44,173 nt of DNA, from assembly GCA_020845735.1 (NCBI GenBank), contig JADLFF010000014.1, forward strand, positions 1 through 44,173, read 5' to 3'. The notes under the pieces are model-generated. The model made no database searches. It was not told where the DNA came from and saw only the letters and a program-made list of their open reading frames with translations. A program made the position numbers and the translations under genes. Source of the DNA: Dehalococcoidia bacterium. GTDB lineage: Bacteria > Chloroflexota > Dehalococcoidia > UBA2979. Below are positions 15,895 to 25,097 of this stretch, piece by piece; positions within the stretch are counted from its first letter, which is position 1, and every line of letters begins with the position of its first letter.

Positions 15895-18800
15895 ACTTCA
15901 TTCCGCTGGACGAGCTGGCCACGTCGCCAGCACCTCAGCGCCAGCGCCCCACGCGCAACATCGTCACCCGGTCCGACGGGAAGCTCGTCAACGTCGCAAG
16001 GCACCTCGGGCAGCTCTTTGTCTGCGTCAACGGCTGCTGCTGCGGAGACACCACCTTCGGCGCCGCCCCCTCGCGCAAGGAGCTGCACCACGCCGAGTGG
16101 GAACGCCGCAAGATGCGGAATCGCGTGCACCTCAACGAGTCGGGGTGCCTCGGTCCGTGCCCGCTCGCCAACGTCACGATGCTGCTCCTCGACGGACGCA
16201 CGACGTTCTTCCACTCGATGAACGCCGAGTGGCAGGTCATGGCCCTCTGGGGCTACATCGAGCGCCAGGTCGAGGCGGGCGGCTACCTCCCGCCACCGCC
16301 GGAGCTCGCCGAGTACGCGTTCAACGCCTTCTCGTGGGAGGGCGGCTCGCAGCACGACACGACCACACCCGTCGAGGTGTCGCGCACGCGCGAGGGTGGC
16401 TTCCTCTTCCTCACCCAGGCGGACACGGACCTCCTCGCGCTCTCGCGCGCAACGGCCCTCCTCGCCGAGGACTTCCCGCCGGTGCGCGCGCATACCGTGA
16501 ACCACCTCACCTCCGAGGCAGACGCGGCCGCGTTCTTCGATCACGTCGTGCCGGATGCCGACGTCGTGGTCGTGCGGCTCCACGGCGGACGCACGAGCCT
16601 CCCGGGCTTCGATCACCTCGTGCGCCTCGTCGAGCGGCACGACCAGTGGCTCGTCGCCATCCCCGGCACGGACGACCTCGACCCGGAGCTCACGGCGTAC
16701 TCGAACGTGGGTGTGCCGATCACGCACGAGTTCAAGGCGTACCTGCAGTACAGCGGCGTCGACAACTACCTGCAGGCCCTCTACTTCCTCGCGGACCACC
16801 TCCTGACGACGGGCTACGGGTACCAGCCGCCGCTCGAGCAGCCACGGGTCGGCGTGTACCACCCGAGTGCGCCGAACCACACGATCGAGGAGTGGCTCGC
16901 CGCGGCGGACCGCATGAGGCCGACACTGGGGGTCCTCTTCTACCGCTCGTACCTCCTCACGGGGAACACCGCGTTCATCGATGCGCTCGTCGCGGCCGGT
17001 GAGGACACGGGCGCGAACGTCCTCCCCGTCTACGCGTACTCGCTCAAGGACGAGGCCCTCGCGGCAACCGGGTCACCCGAGGCGTTCCAGTTCTTCATCG
17101 GCGCCGACGGCGAGCCTCGCGTGGACGTGGTCATCAACGCGATGGCCTTCGCGATGGGCAGTGCGCAGGGTGGGGCAGGCAGCGGCTGGTCCGTCGCGCC
17201 CCTCGAGGCGTTGGACGTGCCGCAGCTCCAGGTCATGGCCGCGTCGACGAGTGTCGAGCGGTGGCGCGCCTCCGAGGCGGGCCTCACGCCCCTCGACGTG
17301 GCGATGCACGTCGCGCTCCCCGAGCTGGACGGTCGCATCATCACCGTGCCGATCGCGTTCAAGCAGCCGGTGTCGGCACGTCCGAGGCGCGGGCACCAGC
17401 TCGTCGGGCAGGTGGTGCACCACGCGCCGCTCCCCGATCGCATCGAGCGCGTGATCGGGATCGCGATGCGCCTCGCGAGGCTGCGCCGCACCGCTCGAGG
17501 CGCGAAGCGGATCGCGATCGTGCTGACGAACCACAACGCCAGGGCCTCACGGATCGCGAACGCGGTCGGCCTCGACTCGCCCGCCTCGCTCCTCGCGCTG
17601 CTCCGGCGCCTCCAGGCCGAGGGCTACCACGTCGAGGAGCTGCCCACCGACGCCGACGCGCTCATGCTCGACCTCATCGAGCGCGGCCACTACGACCGCG
17701 ACCTGCTGACCGCGGACCAGCTGCGGCACGCGGCCGCGCGCGTACCAGCCGAGGCGTACCGCAGCTGGCTCGATTCCGTCCCCGCGGCGCGACGCGCGCA
17801 GATCGAGGCGCAGTGGGCGTCGGCGCCCGGCCGCTACTACGTCAATGACGCGGGCGAGCTCGCACTCGCAGGTCTGGAGTTCGGCAACGTCTTCGTCGCC
17901 GTGCAGCCGCCGCGCGGCTATGGGATGGACAAGACCGCGATCATGCATCGCGCCGACCTCCCGCCGCCCCACCCGTACGTCGCGCTCTACCAGTGGCTCG
18001 GCCGGCCGGAAGCCGAGGGCGGATGGGACGCCGATGCCATCGTGCACCTCGGCAAGCACGGCTCCCTCGAGTGGTTGCCCGGCAAGGGCGTCGGCCTCGC
18101 CGAGGACTGCTTCCCCGACCTGCTCCTCGGCGACCTGCCGCTGGTGTATCCGTTCATAGTGGATGACCCCGGTGAAGGCGCCGCGGCGAAGCGCCGTGCG
18201 CACGCGGTCATCGTCGATCACCTGCCCCCGCCGATGGTGCGAGCGGGCACCTACGGACCGCTCGAGCAGATCGACCGCCTCGTCGACGAGTACTACCTCC
18301 TCGAGCGGACCGACCCCGCCAAGCTGCCGTTCCTGCAGGTCGAGATCTGGGACGTGCTCAAGGCGGCCCACCTCGACGCGGACCTGTCGATGCTCCTCAA
18401 CGCGGATGGCGCCACGGCCAACCACATCCACGTGTGGGACCCCGCGACGCACGAGGATGGCGTGCCGTACTCGCTGTCCGACCTGACGGCCTCGGACTTC
18501 CGCCATCTCGTCGAGGCGATCCACACCTACACGCACGAGCTCGGTAGCGCGCCCATCCGCGACGGACTCCACACGCTCGGGCGCGTCCCCGAGGGCGACG
18601 CGCTCCTCGAGATGCTCGCGATGCTGACGCGGCTGCCCAATGGCTCCGTGCCCTCGCTGCGCCAGGGCCTGGCCACGGCGTTCGGGCTCGACCTCGATGC
18701 ACTGCTCAGCGACGGGGGCCGCCGCCTCTCACCGCCCGAGGCGCTCGCGCGCCTCGCTGCCCGGCCGATCAACGCGTCGGCCGATGCGCTGGACGCCCTC

Positions 18801-20291
18801 GACGAGCTGGGACAGACGCTCCTGCGAGGGCTGGCCGCACACGACTTCGAACCCGGCTCGATCACCGCCGTGCTCAGGGATGTCCTCGGAAGCGAGTGCG
18901 CAGGAAGCCTCGCACCCCTCGAGGAGACGCTCGCGTTCATCGTCGACGCGGTCGTGCCGGGACTGCGGCGCACTGGGGAGGAGCTCGACCACATCGTCGC
19001 GGCGCTCGACGGACGATTCGTGCCGCCGGGACCAAGTGGCGCGCCCACTCGAGGGATGGCGCACGTGCTGCCGACGGGCCGCAACTTCTACTCGATCGAC
19101 CCGCGGGTCGTGCCGAGTTCGACGGCGTGGCGGACGGGGCAACTGCTCGCGGACGGCCTGATCGAGCGCCACCTGCGCGAGACCGGTCGCTACCCGGAGA
19201 CCGTGGGCCTCTCGATCTGGGGTACGAGCGCAATGAGAACGCAGGGCGACGATGTGGCCCAGGTCCTCGCACTGATGGGCGTCAGGCCTCGATGGCAGGC
19301 GGAGAGCCGGCGGGTCGTCGGCCTCGAGGTGATCTCCCTCGCCGAGCTGGGTCGACCCCGCATCGACGTCATCTCGCGCATCTCGGGGTTCTTTCGCGAC
19401 GCCTTCCCCCACGCCATCGCGCTCCTCGATGAGGCGGTCGAGCTCGTCAGCGACCTCGATGAGCCCGCCGGCGCGAACTTCGTGCGGCGCAACCGTCTGC
19501 GCGACCAGCAGCGGCTCGTCGAGGCTGGCCGCGCGCCCACCGAGGCCTGGAACGAGGCGGGGTTCCGCGTGTTCGGCAGCCCGCCCGGGAGCTATGGCGC
19601 GGGCATCCTCCAGCTCATCGACGAGCGGCAGTGGCGCTCGGACGCCGACTTCGCCGAGACCTACGTCAACTGGGGCGGATACGCCTACGCCCGCGAGGCC
19701 TTTGGCGTCGATGCGCGCTCCCACTTCCGAAGTGCCCTCGCATCTGTCGAGGTCGCCGTGAAGAACCAGGACAACCGCGAGCACGACGTCTTCGACTCGG
19801 ACGACTACCTGCAGTTTCACGGCGGCATGATCGCCACGATTCGTTCGCTCACCGGGTCGAACCCGCGACGCTACTTCGGCGACTCGCAGGATCCCGAGCG
19901 CCCGCGCGTGCGCGACCTGCAGGAGGAGGTACTGCGCGTCTTCCGCACTCGCGTGATGAACCCGCGATGGCTCGAGAGCATCCGGCGCCACGGCTACAAG
20001 GGCGCCCTCGAGGTAGCCGCCACCGTGGACTACCTCTTCGGCTACGACGCGACGGCGCAGGTCGTCGACGACTGGATGTACGCCGAGGTGGCTCGCGCCT
20101 ACGCGCTTGACGAGGAGATGCAGGCGTTCTTCGCGCGCAGCAACCCGTGGGCCGCCACCGACATCGCCGCGCGCCTCCTCGAGGCGATCGACCGCGGGAT
20201 GTGGGAGTCGCCTGAACCCGGGATGCGCGACGCCCTCGAGGACCGCCTGCTGGCCATCGAGGAGCAGCTCGAGGACGGCCCCGCCCGATGA
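15891..20291 (+). CDS. cobN: [2Fe-2S] ferredoxin-like domain fused to cobaltochelatase large subunit CobN
   Basis: The 1466-aa product combines two modules. Residues about 25-130 form a thioredoxin-fold [2Fe-2S] ferredoxin-like domain with Cys45, Cys49-51 and Cys86/Cys90 (CVNGCCCG and CLGPC). From about residue 165 to the end it is CobN/BchH-like, with VHLGKHGSLEWLPGKGVGL and NPRRYFGDSQDPERPRVRDL segments. CobN binds hydrogenobyrinic acid diamide and inserts cobalt using the AAA+ partner encoded next. The start GTG 15891 overlaps the cbtA stop; longer frames run inside cbtA. The stop overlaps the chelatase AAA gene as ATGA. The ferredoxin domain is often a separate protein, so the fusion is notable. 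BchH (magnesium) is a less likely alternative given cbtAB and the riboswitch. Confidence 0.93.
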   Translation: MNFIPLDELATSPAPQRQRPTRNIVTRSDGKLVNVARHLGQLFVCVNGCCCGDTTFGAAPSRKELHHAEWERRKMRNRVHLNESGCLGPCPLANVTMLLLDGRTTFFHSMNAEWQVMALWGYIERQVEAGGYLPPPPELAEYAFNAFSWEGGSQHDTTTPVEVSRTREGGFLFLTQADTDLLALSRATALLAEDFPPVRAHTVNHLTSEADAAAFFDHVVPDADVVVVRLHGGRTSLPGFDHLVRLVERHDQWLVAIPGTDDLDPELTAYSNVGVPITHEFKAYLQYSGVDNYLQALYFLADHLLTTGYGYQPPLEQPRVGVYHPSAPNHTIEEWLAAADRMRPTLGVLFYRSYLLTGNTAFIDALVAAGEDTGANVLPVYAYSLKDEALAATGSPEAFQFFIGADGEPRVDVVINAMAFAMGSAQGGAGSGWSVAPLEALDVPQLQVMAASTSVERWRASEAGLTPLDVAMHVALPELDGRIITVPIAFKQPVSARPRRGHQLVGQVVHHAPLPDRIERVIGIAMRLARLRRTARGAKRIAIVLTNHNARASRIANAVGLDSPASLLALLRRLQAEGYHVEELPTDADALMLDLIERGHYDRDLLTADQLRHAAARVPAEAYRSWLDSVPAARRAQIEAQWASAPGRYYVNDAGELALAGLEFGNVFVAVQPPRGYGMDKTAIMHRADLPPPHPYVALYQWLGRPEAEGGWDADAIVHLGKHGSLEWLPGKGVGLAEDCFPDLLLGDLPLVYPFIVDDPGEGAAAKRRAHAVIVDHLPPPMVRAGTYGPLEQIDRLVDEYYLLERTDPAKLPFLQVEIWDVLKAAHLDADLSMLLNADGATANHIHVWDPATHEDGVPYSLSDLTASDFRHLVEAIHTYTHELGSAPIRDGLHTLGRVPEGDALLEMLAMLTRLPNGSVPSLRQGLATAFGLDLDALLSDGGRRLSPPEALARLAARPINASADALDALDELGQTLLRGLAAHDFEPGSITAVLRDVLGSECAGSLAPLEETLAFIVDAVVPGLRRTGEELDHIVAALDGRFVPPGPSGAPTRGMAHVLPTGRNFYSIDPRVVPSSTAWRTGQLLADGLIERHLRETGRYPETVGLSIWGTSAMRTQGDDVAQVLALMGVRPRWQAESRRVVGLEVISLAELGRPRIDVISRISGFFRDAFPHAIALLDEAVELVSDLDEPAGANFVRRNRLRDQQRLVEAGRAPTEAWNEAGFRVFGSPPGSYGAGILQLIDERQWRSDADFAETYVNWGGYAYAREAFGVDARSHFRSALASVEVAVKNQDNREHDVFDSDDYLQFHGGMIATIRSLTGSNPRRYFGDSQDPERPRVRDLQEEVLRVFRTRVMNPRWLESIRRHGYKGALEVAATVDYLFGYDATAQVVDDWMYAEVARAYALDEEMQAFFARSNPWAATDIAARLLEAIDRGMWESPEPGMRDALEDRLLAIEEQLEDGPAR

Positions 20292-22165
20292 GTGGCGTGC
20301 CGCGACCGCCGGCGTTCCCGTTCTCGGCGATCGTGGGCAACGAGGAGCTGAAGCAGGCCCTGCTGCTCACGCTCGTGGAACCCCGGATCGGCGGCGTGCT
20401 CATCCGAGGTGACCGCGGAACGGCCAAGAGCACCATCGTGCGCGCCATCGCCGGGCTCCTGCCGCCGATCCAGGCGCGCGAGGGCTGCGCGGTGAGCTGC
20501 GATCCTGCGGACGGCCCCTGCTCGGTGTGCGCGAGCGCCGGCGCCGTCGGGACGCGCCTGCCTCGCGTGGTTGATGTGCCCCTCGGCGCAACCGAGGACC
20601 GGCTCGCGGGCTCGCTCAACCTCGTCAGCGTCCTCGCCAGGGGTGACCTCCGCTTCGAGGCAGGCCTGATCGGCGGCGCGCACCGAGGTGTGCTCTACGT
20701 CGACGAGGTGAACCTGCTGCCCGACCACCTCGTCGACATGCTCCTCGACGTTGCGGCGTCAGGCGTGAACGTCGTCGAGCGCGACGGAGTCTCGACGACG
20801 CACCCCGCGCGCTTCCTCCTCATCGGGACCATGAACCCCGAGGAGGGCGACCTGCGCCCCCAGCTCCTCGACCGCTTCGGACTGGTCGTCGACGTCTCGA
20901 CGCCCACGGACGCCGAGACACGTGCCGAGGTCGTGCGACGGCGCGTCGAGTTCGACCGGGCGCCCGAGGCGTTCGCGCGGCGCTTCGAGTCCGAGGAGGA
21001 CAGCCTGCGCGCATCCCTCGTGCGCGCGCGAGCCTCGCTTACCTCTGTGACGGTTGACCACCTGGTGCTGCGCTTCATCGTCGACCTCTGTGCCCGCGCC
21101 GAGGTCGACGGCCTCCGCGCGGACATCACGATGCATCGCGCCGCGAGCGCGCGCGCGGCCCTCGCCAATCGCAGCGCCGTCCTCGAGGAGGACGTGCTCG
21201 CCGTCGCGCCGCTCGTGCTGGCGCATCGCCAGCGTGCACCTCGGCATGACCGCCCCGCGCCGCCCTCGCTGGACGAGCTCCTCGGCGACGCGCGCGCCCG
21301 AGCCGCGAGCCCGCCACCGTCCGAGGAGCAGAGCGACCGCGATGACCCCGGCGGACAGCCCGTGAACGCCTCCGCTCCACGCGACGGCGACCGCCCGGAG
21401 GACTCGCACCCGAGGGGAGACGAGGGCCCCACGCGCGCCCCCTCGATCACCGCGCCCGTGGAGCGCGCCTCCACGCCGATCCTGCCGCGGCCTCCCGGCC
21501 GCGGGGACCTCGCGCGAGGCCGCGGCCGCTCCCGCGCCTCGGCTGCCCGAGGGCGAGCGGTGGGCGCGATGCCCTGGGACGGACGCTCCGGCGACATCGC
21601 CATGGTGCCGACGCTCTTGCGCTGGCGCGGCGGGCATCGCAGTGCGCACGCGATCCAGCAGCGGCGTCGGGCAGCATCGCCGCGCAGGCTCGTCCTGTTC
21701 GCCGTTGACACGAGCGGGTCGATGGCCGCGGCCGAGCGGATGGCGCGCACCAAGGGGGCCGTGCTCCGAGCGGTCGACGAGCTGTACGCCGCCCGCGACG
21801 AGGTGGGACTGCTCGCCTTCGGAGGCCGTGGGGCGGCGTTGCTCGTGGCGCCGGGCCGGCAGGTCACGGCCACGCGCCGCGCCATCGAGGAGCTGCCCGC
21901 GGGTGGAGGAACGCCGCTCCCCGCCGCACTCATCGAGACGGCGCGCGTGCTCGGAGTACGCGGGCGCCGCGCGTCGAATCGCGCTCGACTGGCCGTGATC
22001 GTCACGGACGGCCGCACGAGGAGCGACCTGCGCGCGGCGTCGGCCGCCCTCCGCGCCGCGGCCGATCAGACACTGGTCGTGGACACCGAGGTCGCCCACG
22101 GGGCTGCCGGACGAGCGCGTCGCCTCGCGGATCTCCTCGGCGGTGCGTACACGCGCCTCCCCTAG
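20288..22165 (+). CDS. ChlI-ChlD fusion chelatase subunit (AAA+ ATPase plus VWA domain)
   Basis: The 625-aa protein fuses a ChlI/BchI-type AAA+ ATPase (about 1-320; Walker A GDRGTAKST, Walker B VLYVDEVNLL, sensor region LIGTMNPEEGDLRPQLLDRF) to a ChlD-type von Willebrand A domain. A Pro/Arg-rich acidic linker (about 320-450) joins them. The VWA domain begins LVLFAVDTSGSM with its MIDAS motif DTSGS at residues 474-478. It should energise cobalt insertion by the CobN protein encoded just upstream, replacing separate CobS and CobT. ATG 20288 overlaps the cobN stop. The annotation 'magnesium chelatase' is common for such proteins, but no bacteriochlorophyll genes are present. Confidence 0.92.
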   Translation: MSGVPRPPAFPFSAIVGNEELKQALLLTLVEPRIGGVLIRGDRGTAKSTIVRAIAGLLPPIQAREGCAVSCDPADGPCSVCASAGAVGTRLPRVVDVPLGATEDRLAGSLNLVSVLARGDLRFEAGLIGGAHRGVLYVDEVNLLPDHLVDMLLDVAASGVNVVERDGVSTTHPARFLLIGTMNPEEGDLRPQLLDRFGLVVDVSTPTDAETRAEVVRRRVEFDRAPEAFARRFESEEDSLRASLVRARASLTSVTVDHLVLRFIVDLCARAEVDGLRADITMHRAASARAALANRSAVLEEDVLAVAPLVLAHRQRAPRHDRPAPPSLDELLGDARARAASPPPSEEQSDRDDPGGQPVNASAPRDGDRPEDSHPRGDEGPTRAPSITAPVERASTPILPRPPGRGDLARGRGRSRASAARGRAVGAMPWDGRSGDIAMVPTLLRWRGGHRSAHAIQQRRRAASPRRLVLFAVDTSGSMAAAERMARTKGAVLRAVDELYAARDEVGLLAFGGRGAALLVAPGRQVTATRRAIEELPAGGGTPLPAALIETARVLGVRGRRASNRARLAVIVTDGRTRSDLRAASAALRAAADQTLVVDTEVAHGAAGRARRLADLLGGAYTRLP

Positions 22166-22175
22166 CGCGTCCGGG

Positions 22176-22247
22176 GCGTCAGCCTGCGGCGTCGCGTCAG
22201 GCTGCGGCATAGCATCAGCCTGCGGCTTCGCGTCAGCCCGCCGCGTA
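22176..22247. repeat. Four tandem 18-bp repeats spanning the end of a convergent gene pair
   Basis: Four imperfect 18-base units begin at 22176, 22194, 22212 and 22230, with consensus GCGTCAGCCTGCGGCNTC. They fill the 67-base gap between the convergent chelatase and ABC permease genes and include the permease stop. A base change in unit 2 makes CAGCCTG (22180-22186) and CAGGCTG (22198-22204) an inverted repeat, so the array can form a hairpin that may stop transcription from both sides. Confidence 0.75.
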
Positions 22248-22994
22248 GCCCCAGCGTTCGCGCACCCACGCCTCGGCGCGGCCGAAGATCAGCCGGTCGA
22301 CCGCCACACCCACCGCGACGATGACGAGCATGATCGCGAACACCATGTTGATGTCGTTGAGGTCGCGCCCCACGTTGAGGAGATGGCCCAGCCCCAGGCT
22401 CACGAAGAGCAGCTCGCCCGCCATGAGCGACCGCCAGGCGAACGACCACCCCTGCTTCATCCCCTGCACCATCGCCGGGATCATCCCCGGCAGCACGACG
22501 TATCGGTAGAGCTGCCAGCGCGTGGCGCCCAGCGTGCCGGCGGCGCGCACGAGGAGTGGCGGAAGTGCTCGGATCCCCGCGCGTGCAGAGATCGCCACCG
22601 AGAACGTCGAGCCCATCAGCACCACGAAGATGATCGCGCGCTCGCTCAGGCCGAACCAGAGCACCGCCATCGGCAGCCAGGTGATGCTCGGCAGGGACTG
22701 CAGCCCGAGGACGACCCCGCCGAGCGTCTCATCGGCGTAGCGCCACGAGGCGATGACGAAGCCCAGCGCCAGGCCGATCGCGATCGAGATCCCGTAGCCC
22801 ACGACGAGCCGCAGCATGCTGAACTGCAACGCCTCGAGGAGCAATCCGCTCTCCACGTTGCGCACCAGCGCACGCCACACCCCCTGCGGCGCCGGGAAGA
22901 GGAAGGGCGACCAGACCTCGGCGCGCGCGACGAGCGCCCACAGCCCGATGACGACGAGGTAGAACGCACCGACGCGCAGCGCCTTAGATGGCAT
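22233..22994 (-). CDS. ABC transporter permease, sulfonate/nitrate/taurine type
   Basis: The 253-aa permease has six or so membrane helices and the family loop (LGATRWQLYRYVVLPGMIPAMV region). It belongs to the SsuC/TauC/NrtB group. ATG 22994 lies within the end of the ATPase gene (11-base overlap), and the longer upstream frame is out-of-frame ATPase sequence. Together with the ATPase and binding protein upstream it forms an importer. The YezD-family gene at the operon head favours sulfonates or another organosulfur compound over nitrate. Confidence 0.9.
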   Translation of the reverse strand: MPSKALRVGAFYLVVIGLWALVARAEVWSPFLFPAPQGVWRALVRNVESGLLLEALQFSMLRLVVGYGISIAIGLALGFVIASWRYADETLGGVVLGLQSLPSITWLPMAVLWFGLSERAIIFVVLMGSTFSVAISARAGIRALPPLLVRAAGTLGATRWQLYRYVVLPGMIPAMVQGMKQGWSFAWRSLMAGELLFVSLGLGHLLNVGRDLNDINMVFAIMLVIVAVGVAVDRLIFGRAEAWVRERWGYAAG

Positions 22995-23829
22995 AGCGTG
23001 GCTCGCGCTCACCATCCGAGGCCAGCTCGGCTCTGATCTGCGCGGCGAGATCGGCCACACGGTAGTCGTCGGGCAATCGCGGCCGTGGCAGGTCGACCGG
23101 CAGCACCGACTTGATGCGCCCGGGACTCGGCGACATGACGACCACCCGGTCGCCGAGGATGGCGGCCTCGCGCACGTTGTGCGTGACGAAGAGGACCGTC
23201 GTGCCGATGCGCTCCCAGACGGACTGCAGCTCGAGCTGCAGCTCATCCCGCGTCTGTGCGTCGAGCGCCGCGAACGGCTCGTCCATGAGCAGGACATGCG
23301 GCTCCGCAGCAAGCGCCCGCGCGAGCTGAACACGCTGCTTCATCCCTCCCGACAGCTCATGGACGTAGGCACGGTCGAAACGTTCGAGGCCAACGAGCGC
23401 CAGCTGGGCGTCGGAGGCGGCTCGGCGCGCTGCACTCGAGAGGCCACGCAGCTTGAGCCCGAACTCGACGTTCGCGCGGACGTTCAGCCACGGGAAGAGC
23501 GCAGGCTCCTGGAAGACCACCGCGCGCTCGCGTGCCATCCCGCGGATCGGCTGCCCCTCGAACAGCGCCTCGCCGTCGAAGGCGGTGTCGATGCCGGCGG
23601 CAACGCCGAGGAGGGTCGACTTCCCACAGCCGGACGGCCCCACGATGCACACGAACTCGTGCGCCTGGACATCCAGCGACACCGCGTCGAGGGCAAGCGT
23701 CTCCTGGCGGCGCGTGCGGAATCGTCTGGACACGCCTCGGAGGGAGAGGAGCGGCGACCGCTCCCCACCTCGAGGCGCCGTGGGAACTGAGGGTTGGGCG
23801 CGCGCTGTCATCGTCGTCACCGTTGTCAC
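22984..23829 (-). CDS. ABC transporter ATP-binding protein, sulfonate/nitrate/taurine type
   Basis: The 281-aa ATPase has Walker A GPSGCGKS, Q-loop VVFQEPALFPWLNV, signature LSGGMKQRVQLARAL, Walker B LLMDEPFAALD and switch VTHNVREA, all typical of SsuB/TauB/NrtD. The GTG at 23829 has AGGAGG six bases upstream. It starts ten bases after the stop of the binding-protein gene and overlaps the permease. It powers uptake at the inner face of the membrane. Confidence 0.92.
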   Translation of the reverse strand: MTTVTTMTARAQPSVPTAPRGGERSPLLSLRGVSRRFRTRRQETLALDAVSLDVQAHEFVCIVGPSGCGKSTLLGVAAGIDTAFDGEALFEGQPIRGMARERAVVFQEPALFPWLNVRANVEFGLKLRGLSSAARRAASDAQLALVGLERFDRAYVHELSGGMKQRVQLARALAAEPHVLLMDEPFAALDAQTRDELQLELQSVWERIGTTVLFVTHNVREAAILGDRVVVMSPSPGRIKSVLPVDLPRPRLPDDYRVADLAAQIRAELASDGEREPRYAI

Positions 23830-23839
23830 CGGTCGCCTC

Positions 23840-24919
23840 CTACTGCTGCACGGGCTTCAGATTGAGCTCGGAGAGCACTCGATTGAGCGGATCGAGTGCG
23901 TAGATGCCGGTGAGGTCGGGCTTCCGCTCGCCCAGGTAACCGAGGGCGAAGGCGTCCTCTGCGGACTTGCGCAGGCTGCTCGCAATCGGGTCGTACGTGA
24001 CCTTCTGGCTGCGCCAGGCCGCGTTGATGGCAGCATCGGCGAGCGCTGCCGTCGTGATCTTGCGAATGCCCTCGTTCACCAGGCGCTTGGCCTCGTCGGG
24101 CTGTTCGTTGATCCAGACGGTCGTGCGTACGTGCGCGCGCAGGAGCCGCTCGACGACCTGCGGGTGCTGCTCGAGGAACGTGGTGCGGACGATCAGGTGC
24201 GTCGTGACGAAGTCGCCATTGGGCCAGAGGTCGCGCTCGTCGAGGAAGACGCGCCCGTTGGCCTCCTGCACGAGGCGCGTCGCCCAGGGCTCGGGCACCC
24301 AGGCCGCGTGCAGCTCGCCCTTCTGGAACAGCGCGAGGGCGTCGGCGTTCGCCGTCGGGATCACCTGCACGTTGCCGCCGTGCTCGCGGTCCTTGAGGCC
24401 GTTCGCCTGGAGCCACGCACGGAGGGCAACGTCCTGCGTGTTGCCGAGCTGCGGGGAGGCCACCTTCTTACCCGCGAAGTCGGCGGGCGTGGAAATGCCG
24501 GCATCGCTCCTCACGACGAGCAGGGCGCCACCCGAGGTGGCCCCGGCGATGATGCGTAGCTCCTTGCCACCTGACTGGACGTAGCCGTTGATCGCCGGGT
24601 TGGGCCCGATGTAGCTCGCGTCGATGGCGCCGGCGAACAGCGCCTCGATGACCGCGGGGCCGGCGTTGAACGTTTTGGTCTCGAGTTTGACGGAGTCGCC
24701 GAGCTCCTCGGCGAACGTGCCGCGCGCGAGGCCGACGAGCGGCTGAGCGTGCGTGATGTTCGGGAAGTAACCCAGCCGCAGCGTGACCGGCGAGGCGGTG
24801 GCGCTCACTCCGGGGGAGGCGACCGTCCCCGCGTTGCTGGTCCCCGCGCAGCTGACGAGCAGGGCGGCAACGAGTGCCACGGACACGATGAGAACGGACT
24901 GGGCGAATCGAGGGGACAC
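23840..24919 (-). CDS. Aliphatic sulfonate-type substrate-binding lipoprotein
   Basis: The 359-aa protein has a lipoprotein signal peptide (ALVAALLVSC, Cys24) and an SsuA-like periplasmic-binding fold: VTLRLGYFPNITHAQPLVGL at the start of the mature domain, FNAGPAVIEALFAGAIDASY and GPNPAINGYVQS in the binding cleft, and ALFQKGELHAAWVPEPWATR. GTG 24919 has GGAGGAG a few bases upstream. Ligand assignment to sulfonates is from family resemblance and the YezD neighbour, and nitrate or another anion remains possible. Confidence 0.9.
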   Translation of the reverse strand: MSPRFAQSVLIVSVALVAALLVSCAGTSNAGTVASPGVSATASPVTLRLGYFPNITHAQPLVGLARGTFAEELGDSVKLETKTFNAGPAVIEALFAGAIDASYIGPNPAINGYVQSGGKELRIIAGATSGGALLVVRSDAGISTPADFAGKKVASPQLGNTQDVALRAWLQANGLKDREHGGNVQVIPTANADALALFQKGELHAAWVPEPWATRLVQEANGRVFLDERDLWPNGDFVTTHLIVRTTFLEQHPQVVERLLRAHVRTTVWINEQPDEAKRLVNEGIRKITTAALADAAINAAWRSQKVTYDPIASSLRKSAEDAFALGYLGERKPDLTGIYALDPLNRVLSELNLKPVQQ

Positions 24920-24966
24920 GGTGCTCCTCCGAGGTCGGTCGGCGTGGGATTACAGGGCGGGATGCT

Positions 24967-24987
24967 GGCCCTCGCATCGCGAGGGCC
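24967..24987 (-). promoter_or_regulatory. Perfect 9-bp hairpin in the leader of the binding-protein gene
   Basis: GGCCCTCGC (24967-24975) and GCGAGGGCC (24979-24987) form a 9-bp stem with a three-base loop, 48-68 bases upstream of the binding-protein start. It has no T-run. It may protect the mRNA 5' end produced after the upstream terminator-like structure, or take part in leader control. It matches no riboswitch class that I recognise. Confidence 0.45.
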
Positions 24988-25020
24988 GCGTACAGCCAGG
25001 CCGCACCCGCGCGTCGACAC

Positions 25021-25062
25021 GAGAAACGAAGAGGCCCCTCGTCGCGGTGGACGGGGGGCCTC
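25021..25062 (-). terminator. Intrinsic terminator or attenuator between the YezD-family and binding-protein genes
   Basis: On the minus strand GAGGCCCC (25062-25055) pairs with GGGGCCTC (25038-25031) and is followed by TTCGTTTCTC (25030-25021), an interrupted T-rich tail. It sits 36 bases after the YezD-family stop and about 100 bases before the transporter. Partial termination here would make more of the small protein than of the transporter, or would serve as a regulated attenuator. Confidence 0.55.
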
Positions 25063-25097
25063 CAGAGGTCTGGTCAGCCTGGCCGGCGAAGCGCGCA

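Noticed and set aside
20288-22165. Magnesium chelatase for (bacterio)chlorophyll synthesis
   Set aside because: The gene overlaps cobN and belongs to a cobalamin-riboswitch operon with cobalt uptake genes, so a cobaltochelatase role fits better.
22176-22247. Possible CRISPR array
   Set aside because: The units are contiguous with no spacers, and no cas genes are present.
22143-23036. Plus-strand frame across the tandem array and the ABC permease, with an Ala/Ser/Cys-rich repeated start
   Set aside because: The repeated peptide is only the 18-bp array read in frame, and the rest is antisense to a clear permease gene.
24920-25097. Possible SAM riboswitch before the sulfonate transporter
   Set aside because: The conserved SAM-I, SAM-II and related core sequences are absent. 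Only simple hairpins are visible.
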